A stretch of 64,000 bases of DNA from Ramazzottius varieornatus (Eukaryota > Tardigrada > Eutardigrada > Parachela > Ramazzottiidae): assembly GCA_001949185.1 (NCBI GenBank), contig BDGG01000005.1, forward strand, positions 310,001-374,000. Direction: 5' to 3'. Both the position numbers and the translations under genes were made by a program. Shown piece by piece: positions 13,101-24,091 of this stretch. The notes under the pieces were generated by a model. The model made no database searches, was not told the origin of the DNA, and saw only the letters and a program-made list of their open reading frames with translations. Each line of letters begins with the position of its first letter. Position 1 is the stretch's first letter.

Positions 13101-13180
13101 CCATGGTAGCTGCCTACCCGAAAGTACCCAACGATGAAAGGAATGTCTTCGAACGGTACGAACTGGACTACATTCTCTAA
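7173..13180 (+). CDS. SF3B1: SF3B1, U2 snRNP splicing factor 3b subunit 1
   Basis: Twelve exons (7173-7200, 7308-7591, 7666-7786, 8416-9024, 9103-9229, 9289-9464, 9537-10169, 10469-10848, 11081-11474, 11684-11842, 11915-12530, 12805-13180) join in phase to 1300 residues, against about 1304 in vertebrates. The N-terminal third carries the [12 protein letters not shown] and DPFADGGKTPD segments and many RWDxTP/TP repeats (about residues 145-345), the U2AF-ligand and phosphorylation region. From about residue 440 to the end is the near-invariant HEAT-repeat superhelix ([46 protein letters not shown]), ending in ELDYIL. The protein clamps the branch-point duplex in the U2 snRNP. The start ATG is followed by APIPRTA, short as in other animals. 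Several introns hold family A or B hairpins. Confidence 0.98.
10342..10412. repeat. Family A intronic hairpin, copy A3
   Basis: TAAGTGGCGCACGTTGCCAG and GGTAGCTTGCGCCACTCAG, followed by AAACGATT. It lies inside the SF3B1 intron 10170-10468. Confidence 0.88.
10882..11038. repeat. Family B hairpin plus a second half-copy in an intron
   Basis: CACCTGCATACT at 10882-10893 pairs with AGTATGCAGGTG at 10921-10932, a perfect 12-base stem. A further CATGTATGCAGATGCGTGAAA follows near 11013. Together they fill most of the SF3B1 intron 10849-11080. Confidence 0.85.
11564..11628. repeat. Family B intronic hairpin
   Basis: GTACCTGCATACTT near 11565 pairs imperfectly with GTGTATGTAGGTGCACG near 11607; CGAAAG follows. 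It lies in the SF3B1 intron 11475-11683. Confidence 0.8.
12601..12665. repeat. Family B intronic hairpin
   Basis: CACCTGCATGCATGC near 12605 pairs with GCGTACGCAGGTAC near 12644, followed by GGGAAAG. It lies in the SF3B1 intron 12531-12804, next to another copy. Confidence 0.8.
12682..12748. repeat. Family B intronic hairpin
   Basis: TTCACGTACCTGCATACATG near 12681 pairs with GGCAGGTATGTGAAAG near 12731. It is a second tandem copy in the SF3B1 intron 12531-12804. Confidence 0.8.
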
Positions 13181-13928
13181 AGACGAAGAGATACAAGAAA
13201 AAGTACTAGAAAATTTTTATAAAAAGTTGTATATACCATGATCACGTCTCTTAACTTCATCACAATGGCCCACTCTACTTTTATCCGTAAACTAAGTTTG
13301 CTGCTTTAGTAACTAGTTGTTACTGTAGCTTCATTCATCTTTTGTTCCAGCTTTTCTTGTGTAAATCAATAGTAAAGTATCTACCCGCACTGCAGTTCGA
13401 GTTGGGGCTCTCGCCACACCAAGGCGAGGCCTTCGTTATCGCATGGATCGTGTATCTAGGAGAGAAGTTATGAAATTTTATCGTGATCGAAAGAGTGACT
13501 CATTATGGGGAAGAGCGGAAATGGAACGTTGGCAAAGGCAGTGGGAAAGTGAAGCACGGTTTGTCTGGCCGGAGGAGTTTTTCAGCGTGGACTTTGGACG
13601 GTGGGAGGTACCATGACGCATAGAGTTATCACCGTGAGTCTGGCTGAAATGATGGCTCTTCCTCTGGTCAGGCTGTCAGTTTTGTACCGAGGACCTCAGA
13701 GTGTCAGCTCAACGAAGGAACTTGTGACTGTTGACATTCCGAAGCAGCTTCAGATTTGTCACAGCTGAGGGGCTGAAAACCGTGTGTCTCCTTTGCTCTG
13801 GCCTTTGGCGCCCGCGTACCGCGCTGGGTTGATTCTTGATTTCCCTCCTACCTGCGATGGATAGTAGCCCATCCCGTCATCCGTGAACAGGGGATCTGCT
13901 TCCGGAGACTCTGATGTCAACTTCCACC
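13181..13928. other. Intergenic region, SF3B1 3' side to integrin 5' side
   Basis: No supported gene. It holds the SF3B1 3' end, which is A/T rich to about 13380, and the presumed integrin promoter. Confidence 0.6.
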
Positions 13929-16900
13929 ATGTTGAAGTTAGAGGCGGTAATCTTTGCGGTGTGTCTTTGGTTTGGCATGGCGGCAGGATACAACATCGAT
14001 ACCGCCCATCCATTGATAATTGTTCCTCCTACAAAGACCAACTCGTCCTTCGGGTTCTCCCTTGCATTCTTCACGCAGTATTCGGACTACCAGCGCCAAA
14101 ATTTGCAGAGAGGGTAAAATCTTATTCTCGTTTCATCTCGTAATCGCTGTGGGATACTCAGTGCACTAACCTGCTCGATGTACAGTATCCTGGTGGGCGC
14201 TCCAACCGGTGCGAATCCTCGCGAAGCCTACCGTGCTGGCTCTCTTTGGTTCTGCTCCTTCCCTGCTGACAACAGCGGAGGATCGAGCTGTACTTCCATA
14301 GTTGTGGATCGGGACCAAAGCGAGGCTTCAGATGGAGGCAGGACGACCGGGATACCGTATATTCCTTTACGGGACAACTCACTCTTGGGGTTCTCGGTGG
14401 CTGCGGAACGACCTGACCTTCCCGGAAAAGCTATCGTAAGTGGCAGACGCTAGCTGCCCCTTTGACAGCTATTTCTGGACCATTATACCCACCTGCCGAT
14501 TTGCCAAAGAACATCCCCTGAAAAATGTGTTTCTTTTCCAGGTATGTGCTCCGCGATGGATAAGCGTCAAACGCCAGAGCCCCACCCCACAAGAAACTGT
14601 ATACCTTCCAAACGGACTCTGCTACATGCTGGTGCCAGGTTCTCGCCGGTTAGCTTGGTCGAAGTTAATGCCGTTTTCCCACGCGGGTAACTTGAGAATA
14701 TGTCCCTGCTTAGAAAGACCATCAATATATCAAATCAGGTTTTTTTGTTCTTGGTCGATCCGTGTGGATAGCCGTTTTTCTCAGATCACTCAAGTATAGA
14801 ACATTAATTTCTGCCGTTTTTCCACAGCCGTTCAAGGCATTTCGAACAATGTCAGTCTACTGGCTCAAGCTGAGTCCGGGTTCGCAGTTCAGTTCGCCAA
14901 AGAAGGGCGTGATGCATTTGCACTCATCACTGCACCTGGCTACTGGAATGGCATCGGTACCATCGCTCATTTCAACCTGTCTGCAACCGAGAAATCTGCC
15001 ACTATCGATAGACAAGTTCGTCCAAAGATTCTTTTCAGCAATATTGTAGACCAATACTGCCAAGATGAAGAAAGCTGCTACCTTGGATTCTCCGTCTCCT
15101 CCGGGAACATAATGGGCGATGGGGAGACCTATTACGCCAGTGGAATGCCGAGGGCGAACTCCCAGGGAATGGTCGTGGTGTACAAAAGACCGGGCACAGT
15201 CAACACGACACGGAAGTTGATGTTTTTGGATGAAGACCTGGACCCTGTCTTCTTCCTGACGGGAACTCAGTTTCAAGAGTCCTTTGGGTACTCTGTCTTG
15301 ATTCTTGATATCAACAATGATGGCCGTGATGATATCATTGTCGGAGCGCCAAACGCGGACGACCTTCACGACGGGGAAGGACATTCGGGTGACGGACTAG
15401 TCTACGTCTTTCTCAGTTCTGCCAGTTGGGTGAGTACACTGTCCTCTTTTGCGAGTTAGAAACTCATGTAAGTCGCCGACGGTTCGTATTTTTGCTTGCA
15501 GAGCAACCACACAAGTCATTGGACGAAGAACAGTGAGCAGGGTGGTTTTCTCCGTCCAAGCTATTACATTGCCGGTCGGGAAAGCCCAAGAGCCAAGTTT
15601 GGGACTTCCCTAGCGCCACTCGGTGATACGGATGGGGATGGGTTCAATGGTAAGCCAAAACGATTCATTCTTTCGCGTGCGTCGACGTGTAACAACACTT
15701 CTTGTTTGTAGATTTCGCTATTGGGTCGCCATTCGGCGCCTCGGGTGGCACCGTATACGTGGTGTACGGAGGTAGCGATCCAGCGAATTCTGTGGTCAGC
15801 CCTTTGGACGACCCTGCCAGTGGTCAGGCACGTCCACGGTCCTCCGGCTTTGGGTTCTCGGTTGCTGGCAATATCGACATAGATCGCAGTACCGTCCTTG
15901 GTAAGTCTCCGCCTCTGCGTTAATCGCTGATTCACTAGTACGACAAGTTCTTCCAATAATCATTATCTTATCACTCCGTGGTCCAATTTTTCCAGACCTT
16001 GCTGTCGGGGACTTTGGCTCGGAATCTGTCTATCTATTTCGGTAAGGTCTCACAGTTTAAATTACGACATCCTCTGTTTCCGGTATGATGGCCTGGCTAA
16101 AATTGTTTCCCATTTCTTTTTCGGGTTGCAGTGGTCGACCGACGTTGATGTGGACGATGAATATCGCCTTACAAGCGTCCTCTCATCAGACACTTTTGGT
16201 TACCCAAGATCGGCAAGCACTCGTTCTGACCTCCTGCATGTACATAACACTGCACACCCACGGCCCTGCTATCAGTTCGCCGCAACGGATCAAGATTACC
16301 GTCACGCTTGATCCTCTCACGGACACCCAGGGAGTCGCAAGCAGCAATGAGTCTCGGCGTGCTGTCTTCCGAGAAAGTCAAAAGCCAACATTCGTATACT
16401 TTAGGTCCATCACACCTAGCCCTGGTTCTGCTCCCGAACACAGTTGCGAGGTTCTCGATGCCGATGTCAATAGTCAGTGGAATCGACGCATCGAAGTTGT
16501 TAGAACTCCATTAAGGGTCTGGATGTCGGCTGAAATACAAAACGATGGACCCGCACCAAGTTCAGAATTCTGCGCCACTTGCTATGTGCTCTCTCCCTCT
16601 GCCCCAACAACTCAAACGCTTGAAATACCCTTTTCACAGTGCCGACCAGGAAATGGTACTTGTGAAGGAAAGATCCAATTCGCAGTCAATAACAAGCCAG
16701 CACTGTAAGCCACTTCACCTGTTTACCGTTATTTGGGGCCTGGGCAATTGAACTTAATGAGATCGTCATCTCAAGTGGTGCACGTTTTCATTGTCATTGC
16801 CTGGAAATATGCGCCACTTGGGGAAACGATCTTGTACTGATCATCTACCCACGTCCCATTTTCTTCAACAAGTTTCAACACTTGAAACTTGTTGAAGTAA

Positions 16901-18910
16901 AGCTCCTGAATTTCTACTCATCGGAGTTCTTCTTCATTTAGGCAGAATTCCAGCAGGATAGTACTAGGCCAGAATACAACTTTTCTTCTCATATACACGC
17001 TGAAGAATCTCGGGAACTCGATCCCACTGTATCTGCCTCAACTACAGATCATTACACCGCAGGGCATAACGGTGGAGAAAATCGAACTCCTTCTGGAAGT
17101 ATTCAGCCCTGGGTTTGATGATATTCCAGGGCAGACAACACAAGTACGTCCACGGCATAAATATTCTGCACGTGAACAATAACGATTATCCGGACCTAAT
17201 TTCAGAATACCCATCGATTAGACTTCAGCCGCGCCCAAGAAATCACGACTGTGACGCCACGGCGCGATCTACACCGACGATACCAAGCGTGGATTCCGCT
17301 GGGGACGGCGTCCGCTTTCTACCCGGACACCACAGTGTCTTTCCAGATCACGTTCGATGCGTCGGAGATAATGTCGGCATCCGAAGCACCCAGTCGAGAT
17401 GGCAGCTTCATAGAGGCTTCTCTGAAGCACACACCTTTGAACGACCTCGGAGACGTGCAAATCATCGAACGGGAAGCCACGCTGGTCAAGTTTGCGAAGG
17501 CCTTCTTCGTCGACTTCGCTGCAAGGTAGAACGGCTATCATGTTGATGGCGTATCGTCTCTACCGGCGCCGAGTACTTGTTAAAGGAGCTGTGTTACTCT
17601 TCTCAGTCATATTCTGGAAGATCTTCGACCAGCTGTCAAGAACAATAAAATCATGGACGTCTCCTCTCTCCATTTCAACCTCACCTATAAGGTACGCTCT
17701 TTCTTTCCTTAGTAATGTTGTCGTTCTCAGCTAACGTTATGGTGGGTTGGACCGAACGAGCGTTTTGCTGAATATGGCAGGTTGGCAACTTGGGGCCAAG
17801 TGTGATTCCCTCGGGTTCGTCCGTCCACGTTCTCGTTGCCACTGCCTCTGAAGTGGGAACTCACATCGCTGTTGATGCTGTGGAGCAGAGGAGCCGCGGG
17901 ACTTTCACTCGGTGCAGTCTCGTGCGCGACGAAGGCCGCATGGAGGTCAACATGAAGTATGGATCTGCGGACTCGACAATGAACCACACAAACACAGCTT
18001 ACGGCACCACCGAACAACATATTCTGGTAGGTCCTGTACTGTCCTTGCTTTTGGATTTTCAAACTTTAACTTTTCCACACTGATGAGTGCTGACCGAATA
18101 ACTCCCTTCCAGAACTGCCAAAATGCCCACGCGGAATGTCTCCAGTTTGATTGCCAACTTCCGTCACTTCCTCCAAAGTCTCATATTGAGGTCTTGATTA
18201 GAGCGAGGCTTCTGGAAGAGAAGTTAAAATACGAAACTGGTCAACAAGGACTTTTGGTGTTGACGGTCAGATCAAATGCGGCGCTGCTGCTTCCGTTAGA
18301 AATACACCAAGAGGAACTTTGGAAGGAAATCAAAGTGGACGGTCGAGCTCCTCGATATGGAGATGAGGTTATTTGGGCGGCAAATATGAATTGAACATGA
18401 ATTTTATACCAAGTGGCGCACGTTTCCATTCTTACTGAGCGAAAGTGTGCGCCACTGGGGAAATCGATCGAGTTCAAGTCATTTACGGACGTCCCGTTTG
18501 TCCGACTGTTTCTCTGCTGCGTTATGACCGGTCTGTTTATTTTCGAAAATTGGTAGGTCTCCCAAACAATCCGTATCTTCTTTCACAATGACAAGCTGCC
18601 GAACTGGATAATCATCGGCACCGTATGTGGAAGCCTGTGTCTACTGTTACTCTTGACCACCATGCTGGCGCTGTTTGGGTTCTTCCGGCGTAAAAGACTG
18701 GCGAAGAAAGCAGAAGACGGAGAACAGGATACCATCATTGAGATATCGGAAGACTCGGATGAGCAAGGCGGTTTTGCTTTGGACAGGGAATTCCATGTAC
18801 AGATGACGGACAACCCCGTATATGGAGCTACGCCCAGTACTCCCGCCAACACCTACGAAGAAATTCCGAGCCGGTTGCTGGACTCCCCTTTTGCCCGATC
18901 AGCTCTATAG
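13929..18910 (+). CDS. Integrin alpha subunit
   Basis: Fourteen exons (13929-14113, 14186-14435, 14542-14686, 14828-15429, 15502-15649, 15712-15900, 15996-16041, 16132-16704, 16942-17143, 17206-17525, 17607-17691, 17781-18026, 18113-18367, 18557-18910) join in phase to about 1199 residues. The ATG at 13929 has a CCACC context and gives a signal peptide; 13914 is an in-frame alternative. Visible are beta-propeller FG-GAP repeats (ILVGAPTG, VCAPRW, DINNDGRDDIIVGAP, DTDGDGFNDFAIGSP, DLAVGD), the last two strong ones with calcium loops, no inserted I domain, the thigh/calf region, a transmembrane helix near the end and the juxtamembrane GFFRR motif (GFFKR in most). Integrin alpha pairs with beta to bind matrix ligands. 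The tail of about 80 residues is long and contains NPVY and YEEI. The donor of exon 13 at 18367 is a weak GT and the least certain border. Confidence 0.95.
16761..16831. repeat. Family A intronic hairpin, copy A4
   Basis: GATCGTCATCTCAAGTGGTG on the left and GCGCCACTTGGGGAAACGAT on the right give arms of about 25 bases. This is the clearest view of the full termini. It lies in the integrin intron 16705-16941. Confidence 0.88.
18405..18471. repeat. Family A intronic hairpin, copy A5
   Basis: CCAAGTGGCGCACGTTTCCA and GAAAGTGTGCGCCACTGGGG, then AAATCGATCG. It lies in the integrin intron 18368-18556. Confidence 0.88.
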
Positions 18911-19676
18911 TTTCCACTTTGCAACCACCGGTATAGGAACTGAAAGTTCAAACAATATTCTGGTTACAGATGCTCATCGATTGAATACGAATTTTCAAAA
19001 ACCTTAGTTTTGATTTCGGTGATGCTTATTCTATTTATTGCTGTACGGAATTTTTTTATTGCATTACGGAACCATAACTTCATGAAGCATAACTTTATGA
19101 ATAATTTTTCTTTATAAATGACATAGTAGGTTGGTTGATGTACAGCAGCTGGTTGATAGTTGATGGAAATCAAGATTGATGACGAGGAACCCTGTCGCAG
19201 GTCAGACACCTGCTGGGCCTATATTGTCCTTGCCAGCCCTCGTGACAAATTTTGTGGCATGTACAGTATAATTGAGTCGATTACACAGGAGGTTTTGTCA
19301 ACTGACAATTATACGTTATAGGCTCCTTTTCAGAACTGACCATCGTCTCGCCCTATCATCTCGCATTGCCGCCAACACGTTCGGCACAATATCACCAGAT
19401 ATATTTACCGCAATATCGAAAAGTGATAAAGAGAGGATACCCGCAGGCATCTGTTGTTTGGACAGCCCCTTCGCGCTGTCTTCGCAGCCCACACATGTGA
19501 ACAACCATCAACAAGTTCCTCCCATTAAACCCCATCAGTGACATTAACCGGCCCTCGTATCATTTCGTTTACCGCCTTTTACGCTCGAACTTAAAACTTA
19601 AGTCTAATGAAAGTGTGAAACAGAAAGAAACAAATATTATAATTTTTACAAATGGGAGGCCGGCAACCGATCTCTG

Positions 19677-19750
19677 GATGGTTGTCATCTCAAGTAGCGC
19701 ACGTCTAGAATTAATAGCATGGGAAACTGCGCGACTTGAGACAACGATCA
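19677..19750. repeat. Family A hairpin, copy A6 (intergenic)
   Basis: GTTGTCATCTCAAGTAGCGC and GCGCGACTTGAGACAACGATC are inverted arms with about 20 bases between them. It is the only family A copy seen outside an intron. Confidence 0.82.
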
Positions 19751-20630
19751 TCCGGTGGTTCCCAAATTTAGTTTTGTGCGCCATATTATGGAAGAATTTG
19801 ACCAATACATAGTGGGTTTACAGTTGAGGTTTGAGTACAAGAAAACCTTCTGCGATCTTTTGTTTTTTAAGTTCTAACTTTCTGTATTTCTGGACGCAAC
19901 AGGTCGCGCACTATTACACAAAAATCGCTCATTTCGCATTTTCTTTTCTCGAATTTCATAAGACACGTTTGATAGCGACCGCTCCGGAAGTCTTTGTTGA
20001 TAACTGATCTGCCAAGTTAATCGTTTGTTTATGCCGATTGAATTCGATTGGTAGTGTGGAGATATGGGACAACGTATAATTAAATAGAAATTATTGTCAC
20101 TTTGATCAAAGCACCGACGCCGCTTCCACTGCATCTGCACATCCTCCTCAAGATCAATGGTCATCAAATTTGTAAAGCAATCACACTGTGGGTCATCGGA
20201 AACCAGAAGGAGCGTTTTCGCTGATGGTAGTGGATACACTGGAGACCTCAAAGCAGCCCATTAAACAGACACCCACTTATTAACTAGGCCGGAATTAATT
20301 ATCACAAATACACGCAGAAGGTTACCGCGCCATAACGCCTAACATGAGACACGCTAAATAGTAGCGTTCTCTTTCGTGATCAACCAAGCGCTTCGGTGTG
20401 AAATGATTCTCACATCCATATCCCATCTCGTTCTTTGTGCGCCACTGCCGTCGCACGAACCATGCGATTTGCAAATTGCCACTGAATAATATAACCTCAC
20501 GAATATTTCCGAATTCAGTTCGGTTTTTTTCCCTCATCTTTCGGACACATTGTTGCTATATCACTGTTTTAGAACAATTTGCTCAAAATTATTTTCAATA
20601 AAGTAACCGCACAGAATACTTCATCTTTCA

Positions 20631-20690
20631 GACACCTGCGTTCGGCATCTCACGGTGTAGAACTGGGTCGTGTATGCAAGTTTGTGATGA
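20631..20690. repeat. Degenerate family B hairpin (intergenic)
   Basis: GACACCTGCGTTCGGCATC and, after about 20 bases, CGTGTATGCAAGTTTGTGA resemble the family B arms with several mismatches. Confidence 0.5.
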
Positions 20691-22447
20691 ATGGCGCATT
20701 CTGTCGGCCGACGTCTCAAACGCTGCTTTTGAGATCCTCAAGTCGGTTTTTGGCTCCGTAGATTACTTCTGGTTATTGGTAGTTAGTGACGGCATAGCCT
20801 TCTGCGGACGGATGTTTTGAGAAAATTGGGCTCGTGGCCACACACTAGATTGAATATCTCATAATTGATAGCGTAGTTGAGGAATTGAGGAGGAGGCGGC
20901 GCGGCGCTCAAGATCTCAATGAAGTGCGCTGATTGAACATTCTTGCGTCAACACTACTTAATATGAATAAATGTCGATAGTAACTGCTGGTCGAAGCGTG
21001 ATGATCAGCGCTGTCGGTCGACAGGGGGATGCCGGATGATGAGGTGATGGTGAGAGGACAGAGGCTAATGGCTGACAGCTAGTCAAGCATATCAGCTCCC
21101 ACACTGCTCCCATGATATGTGCCAGTAATCAAAGATCCGCGACTAATGAATGACCTGACGCAACAAATCAAGGCGAGCGATCTGTTTCTCATCAGCTGTC
21201 AAGAAGACCTCAATGACCATATTCCTGGCAAATAGCACTTTCTCTGCGAGCCGGGAACCCATTTCACAGCGCGTTTCTCACTGACGACGCCCATCCTTAC
21301 GAACCAAATTTTTCCAAGGAAGCAATCGTGGTCGGCGGTTGTCAAATTCGAAGCTGGATTTCGAGCCCATTGACGTAATGCACAATCAAGAACTCTTAAA
21401 AAATCCAAAGAAATTCATGAAGAAATGTGTAGCTTGTTATGATTGACTAAATTCACTGGCGAAACTCCGTAGCGCGCGTTGAGCTGTGACTCGCGCACTC
21501 GTCCAGTCTGCCACAGTCCAAAGTGCGCCACTGGCTTACCTGCTCGGAAACATATGTTTACCTCACAAACTCGCGCACTTCATCATGTTAGTGAACGTTA
21601 CCGATGCGGCACTGTATTTCCGTCTCCAGTTACTTCCTGGTTATACACTGTATCTATGCAAGAAAGCACTTGCGGGATTTGCCGCGGTCTGGTTAGGCTT
21701 TTCTTACCAGCTATCATTCTTAGAGTAGGCAGTCGCGTGAAGTCTCGAATGCTGGCGGAAAGATATTCAGGATGGGAGATTGACCAGTGGTAGGATCAAA
21801 GACAGCGCCATGCCGTAAATTGAACATTTACAGGAAGCACAACAATGATTGAAGTCACTCATGTTGATGCTTCATTGTAGAAGATTAATTCGGCGGAAGG
21901 GAGGATACAGTTTATTATTATAGATGTATCAACTGTCTAATTTCGGTTCGCTGGTCGAGTTAAATGTTCAACATACTTTGACAATCCGATCTGCGCACAC
22001 CCTGACGCTAACGTCGGCCGCGCCTACTACGAAATCGTGCCGAACTACTCTGATGAGTCTCTGACTTCAAAACTAGGACGTCAGCTGAACCGAGCACCGT
22101 CGTTAGCTGAGGTGGCTCACACTGCCATATTATTGGATAGAAGGGTGCGCACACGATTATGTTCAAGAGAAACGATCATGTTCAAGTCATTTTCTGACGA
22201 CCCAAAAATTCAGCGAAATACTCGAACGGAGGTTTGTTATGATTAGGGCTCTCTTCAACTTTCACCAGATGGTTTGACCCCATCAAAACATTTTGAAAGA
22301 AGAGCCAACAGAGTCAGTATTCATAGGGCAGAGAATGAATCAGCTCTAACAAACGGGGAAAACATACAGCCGATACAAAAAATTCAATCATGGAGTGTGT
22401 CGTAAATTATAGATGAGCTGTTATATACAAAGGTCGAAAGTAATCAA

Positions 22448-24091
22448 TTAATGCCTCTTGACATCGAAATATTTGGCCCGAAGCAGTGCGGCGTCACAAA
22501 CATTGTCATACAAGGATTTCTGTAGCACATGTATTCTGGTGGCGGTCTGGTCCTTCTTTGTTTCTTCAATGTCGCGTTTCAACTGTAATATGGGCAAAAA
22601 GTGACACAGTCAGTCTCTTTTGCGAAGCGGTTATGCGGGGCCTCAAATGATTGAGGCGTTGCAAGACAATATTGCGGCTTCTACTTACTTTGGCTCGTCT
22701 GTTTTGGAACCTGCCGAGAGAAATGGACAATATTACAAAAAGTCAAGTGTGGCATAGATGACAGAGTAACAGCCGCCTTGTGCGCCCACGTACCACGTAA
22801 TTACTTGAGCATTTGTCAGGCCTAAACTCTGCGCAATCTCGTCACGGTCAGCTGGCGACAAATATTTCTGATAGATGAAACGCTTCTCTGCAAAAAAGAA
22901 TAAAGATCCACTTGACATGATCATGTTCAGGGAACATCATTCAATAAGAATAACAACAACAGTATTCCTAACGGGCATCCAGAAATTTTACCTAGCTCGA
23001 AGACTTGATGGTTCGTGAAGGCAGTCCGCGACTTTCGCTTTTTCTTTGAATTTCCCGAAGTCCCATGACTCGAGTTAGTCGTAGGACTCGTCGTCCCTGC
23101 AAACAAAGGAAGGATGGAAATTCAAAACATTACTATTGATAGGAGTCGTCTATTGAAAGGTTATTCTATCGGCCGTTCGCAGGAGCCTTCCCTTCGTCAT
23201 CACTATCCTGTACCTCCCAGTCGTTGTGAAGTTTTGAAACCGGAAAAAAGAATAGACTAGACTTCTCGAAAGATAACCGCAGAAAGATCTTCCGTGCATT
23301 TCGGTTTAGGTGTCGAGGTGGACCAAGGAGCTGTTCGATCCGTTACCCGAAACCGCATAATATCTTGTCCTAATTGAGTGTCACACCTGCTGTGGACAGC
23401 CGTTCGGCGTAACAAGATGGCCCTCATGTCTGGCCATAACTCTTAAGCTTCCAAATGTCCCATTCATTTGGCTAATATGATACCCTTAACTGGTAGTTCT
23501 CAATGATCAAGCTACTGTACTGGAGCGTCATAAATCTTCTTGCGAAAGATCCCAAACAGGAAACTAACGAGAACACATTAGCTTGCTAGGATAAACTTCC
23601 CCTAAGGTCACTTCAAAAGGTTGCAAAAATATTCGCTGTAACTCACCTAATCTACCGTCGCCTTTTTCCAGCCCCTCGAACGTCTTGTTGGCCAGTTTCA
23701 ACAGAGCGTCCAACGGCGAACCCTTCTGGCATTTCGACAAGGACTTTTCAGCCTTGGAGCGGGAAAACTTTTCAGACAGTATGGACTGGCTAGCGCTAGG
23801 TGGTAGGTCCCATGGGCGGACGATCCGTTGACTAGGCTTGTTGGACGAATAATCTTTGCTGAGAATATCGTCAATCAAGAAAGAAGGTCGTTTCCTCGAA
23901 GGCTCCTTAGAGAGGTTCCTGGGCTCGGGTTCGTCCTTGCAAGGACTTTGAGGATTGGCGGGTGAGAGCGGAGGACTTTGTAGGCTATGCTCGGAACAGC
24001 TTTCTTCCTCCTTGACGTTCATCGAAGATTGTCCGGAAATGGATGAGAGCGGGGAACTCGATCGATCGTATTCCATACTCTGAAGAGCCAT
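22448..24091 (-). CDS. Ladybird/Lbx homeobox transcription factor
   Basis: Five exons (23647-24091, 22992-23096, 22794-22887, 22689-22710, 22448-22582) join in phase to 266 residues. The homeodomain (about residues 165-225) is split over four exons and reads KRKSRTAFTNHQVFEL, EKRFIYQKYLSPADRDEIAQ, SLGLTNAQVITW, FQNRRAK and LKRD, the Lbx signature. Upstream an EH1-like Groucho-binding motif (FLIDDILSKDY) and an SPLDALLKLANKTFEGLE segment match the Lbx N-terminal conserved regions. Lbx/ladybird proteins specify muscle, heart and dorsal interneuron fates. The homeodomain is cut by a 22-base micro-exon. The start at 24091 (MALQSMEYD) is chosen because the frame above it is low in recognisable sequence; 24328 is an in-frame alternative. 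Confidence 0.95.

Larger units (their letters stand above)
18911..22447. other. 3.5 kb intergenic region between integrin and ladybird
   Basis: No coding exon is supported on either strand; all open frames are short and unlike any family I know. It holds one family A copy (19677-19750), a degenerate family B copy (about 20631-20690) and half-copies with GTGCGCCACTG near 20437 and 21520. It may carry regulatory DNA of the ladybird gene. Confidence 0.6.

Noticed and set aside
22733-22924. Homeodomain fragment read straight through after ITWY
   Set aside because: The read-through loses QNRRAK; a GT donor at 22793 and a 22-base exon restore the family sequence.
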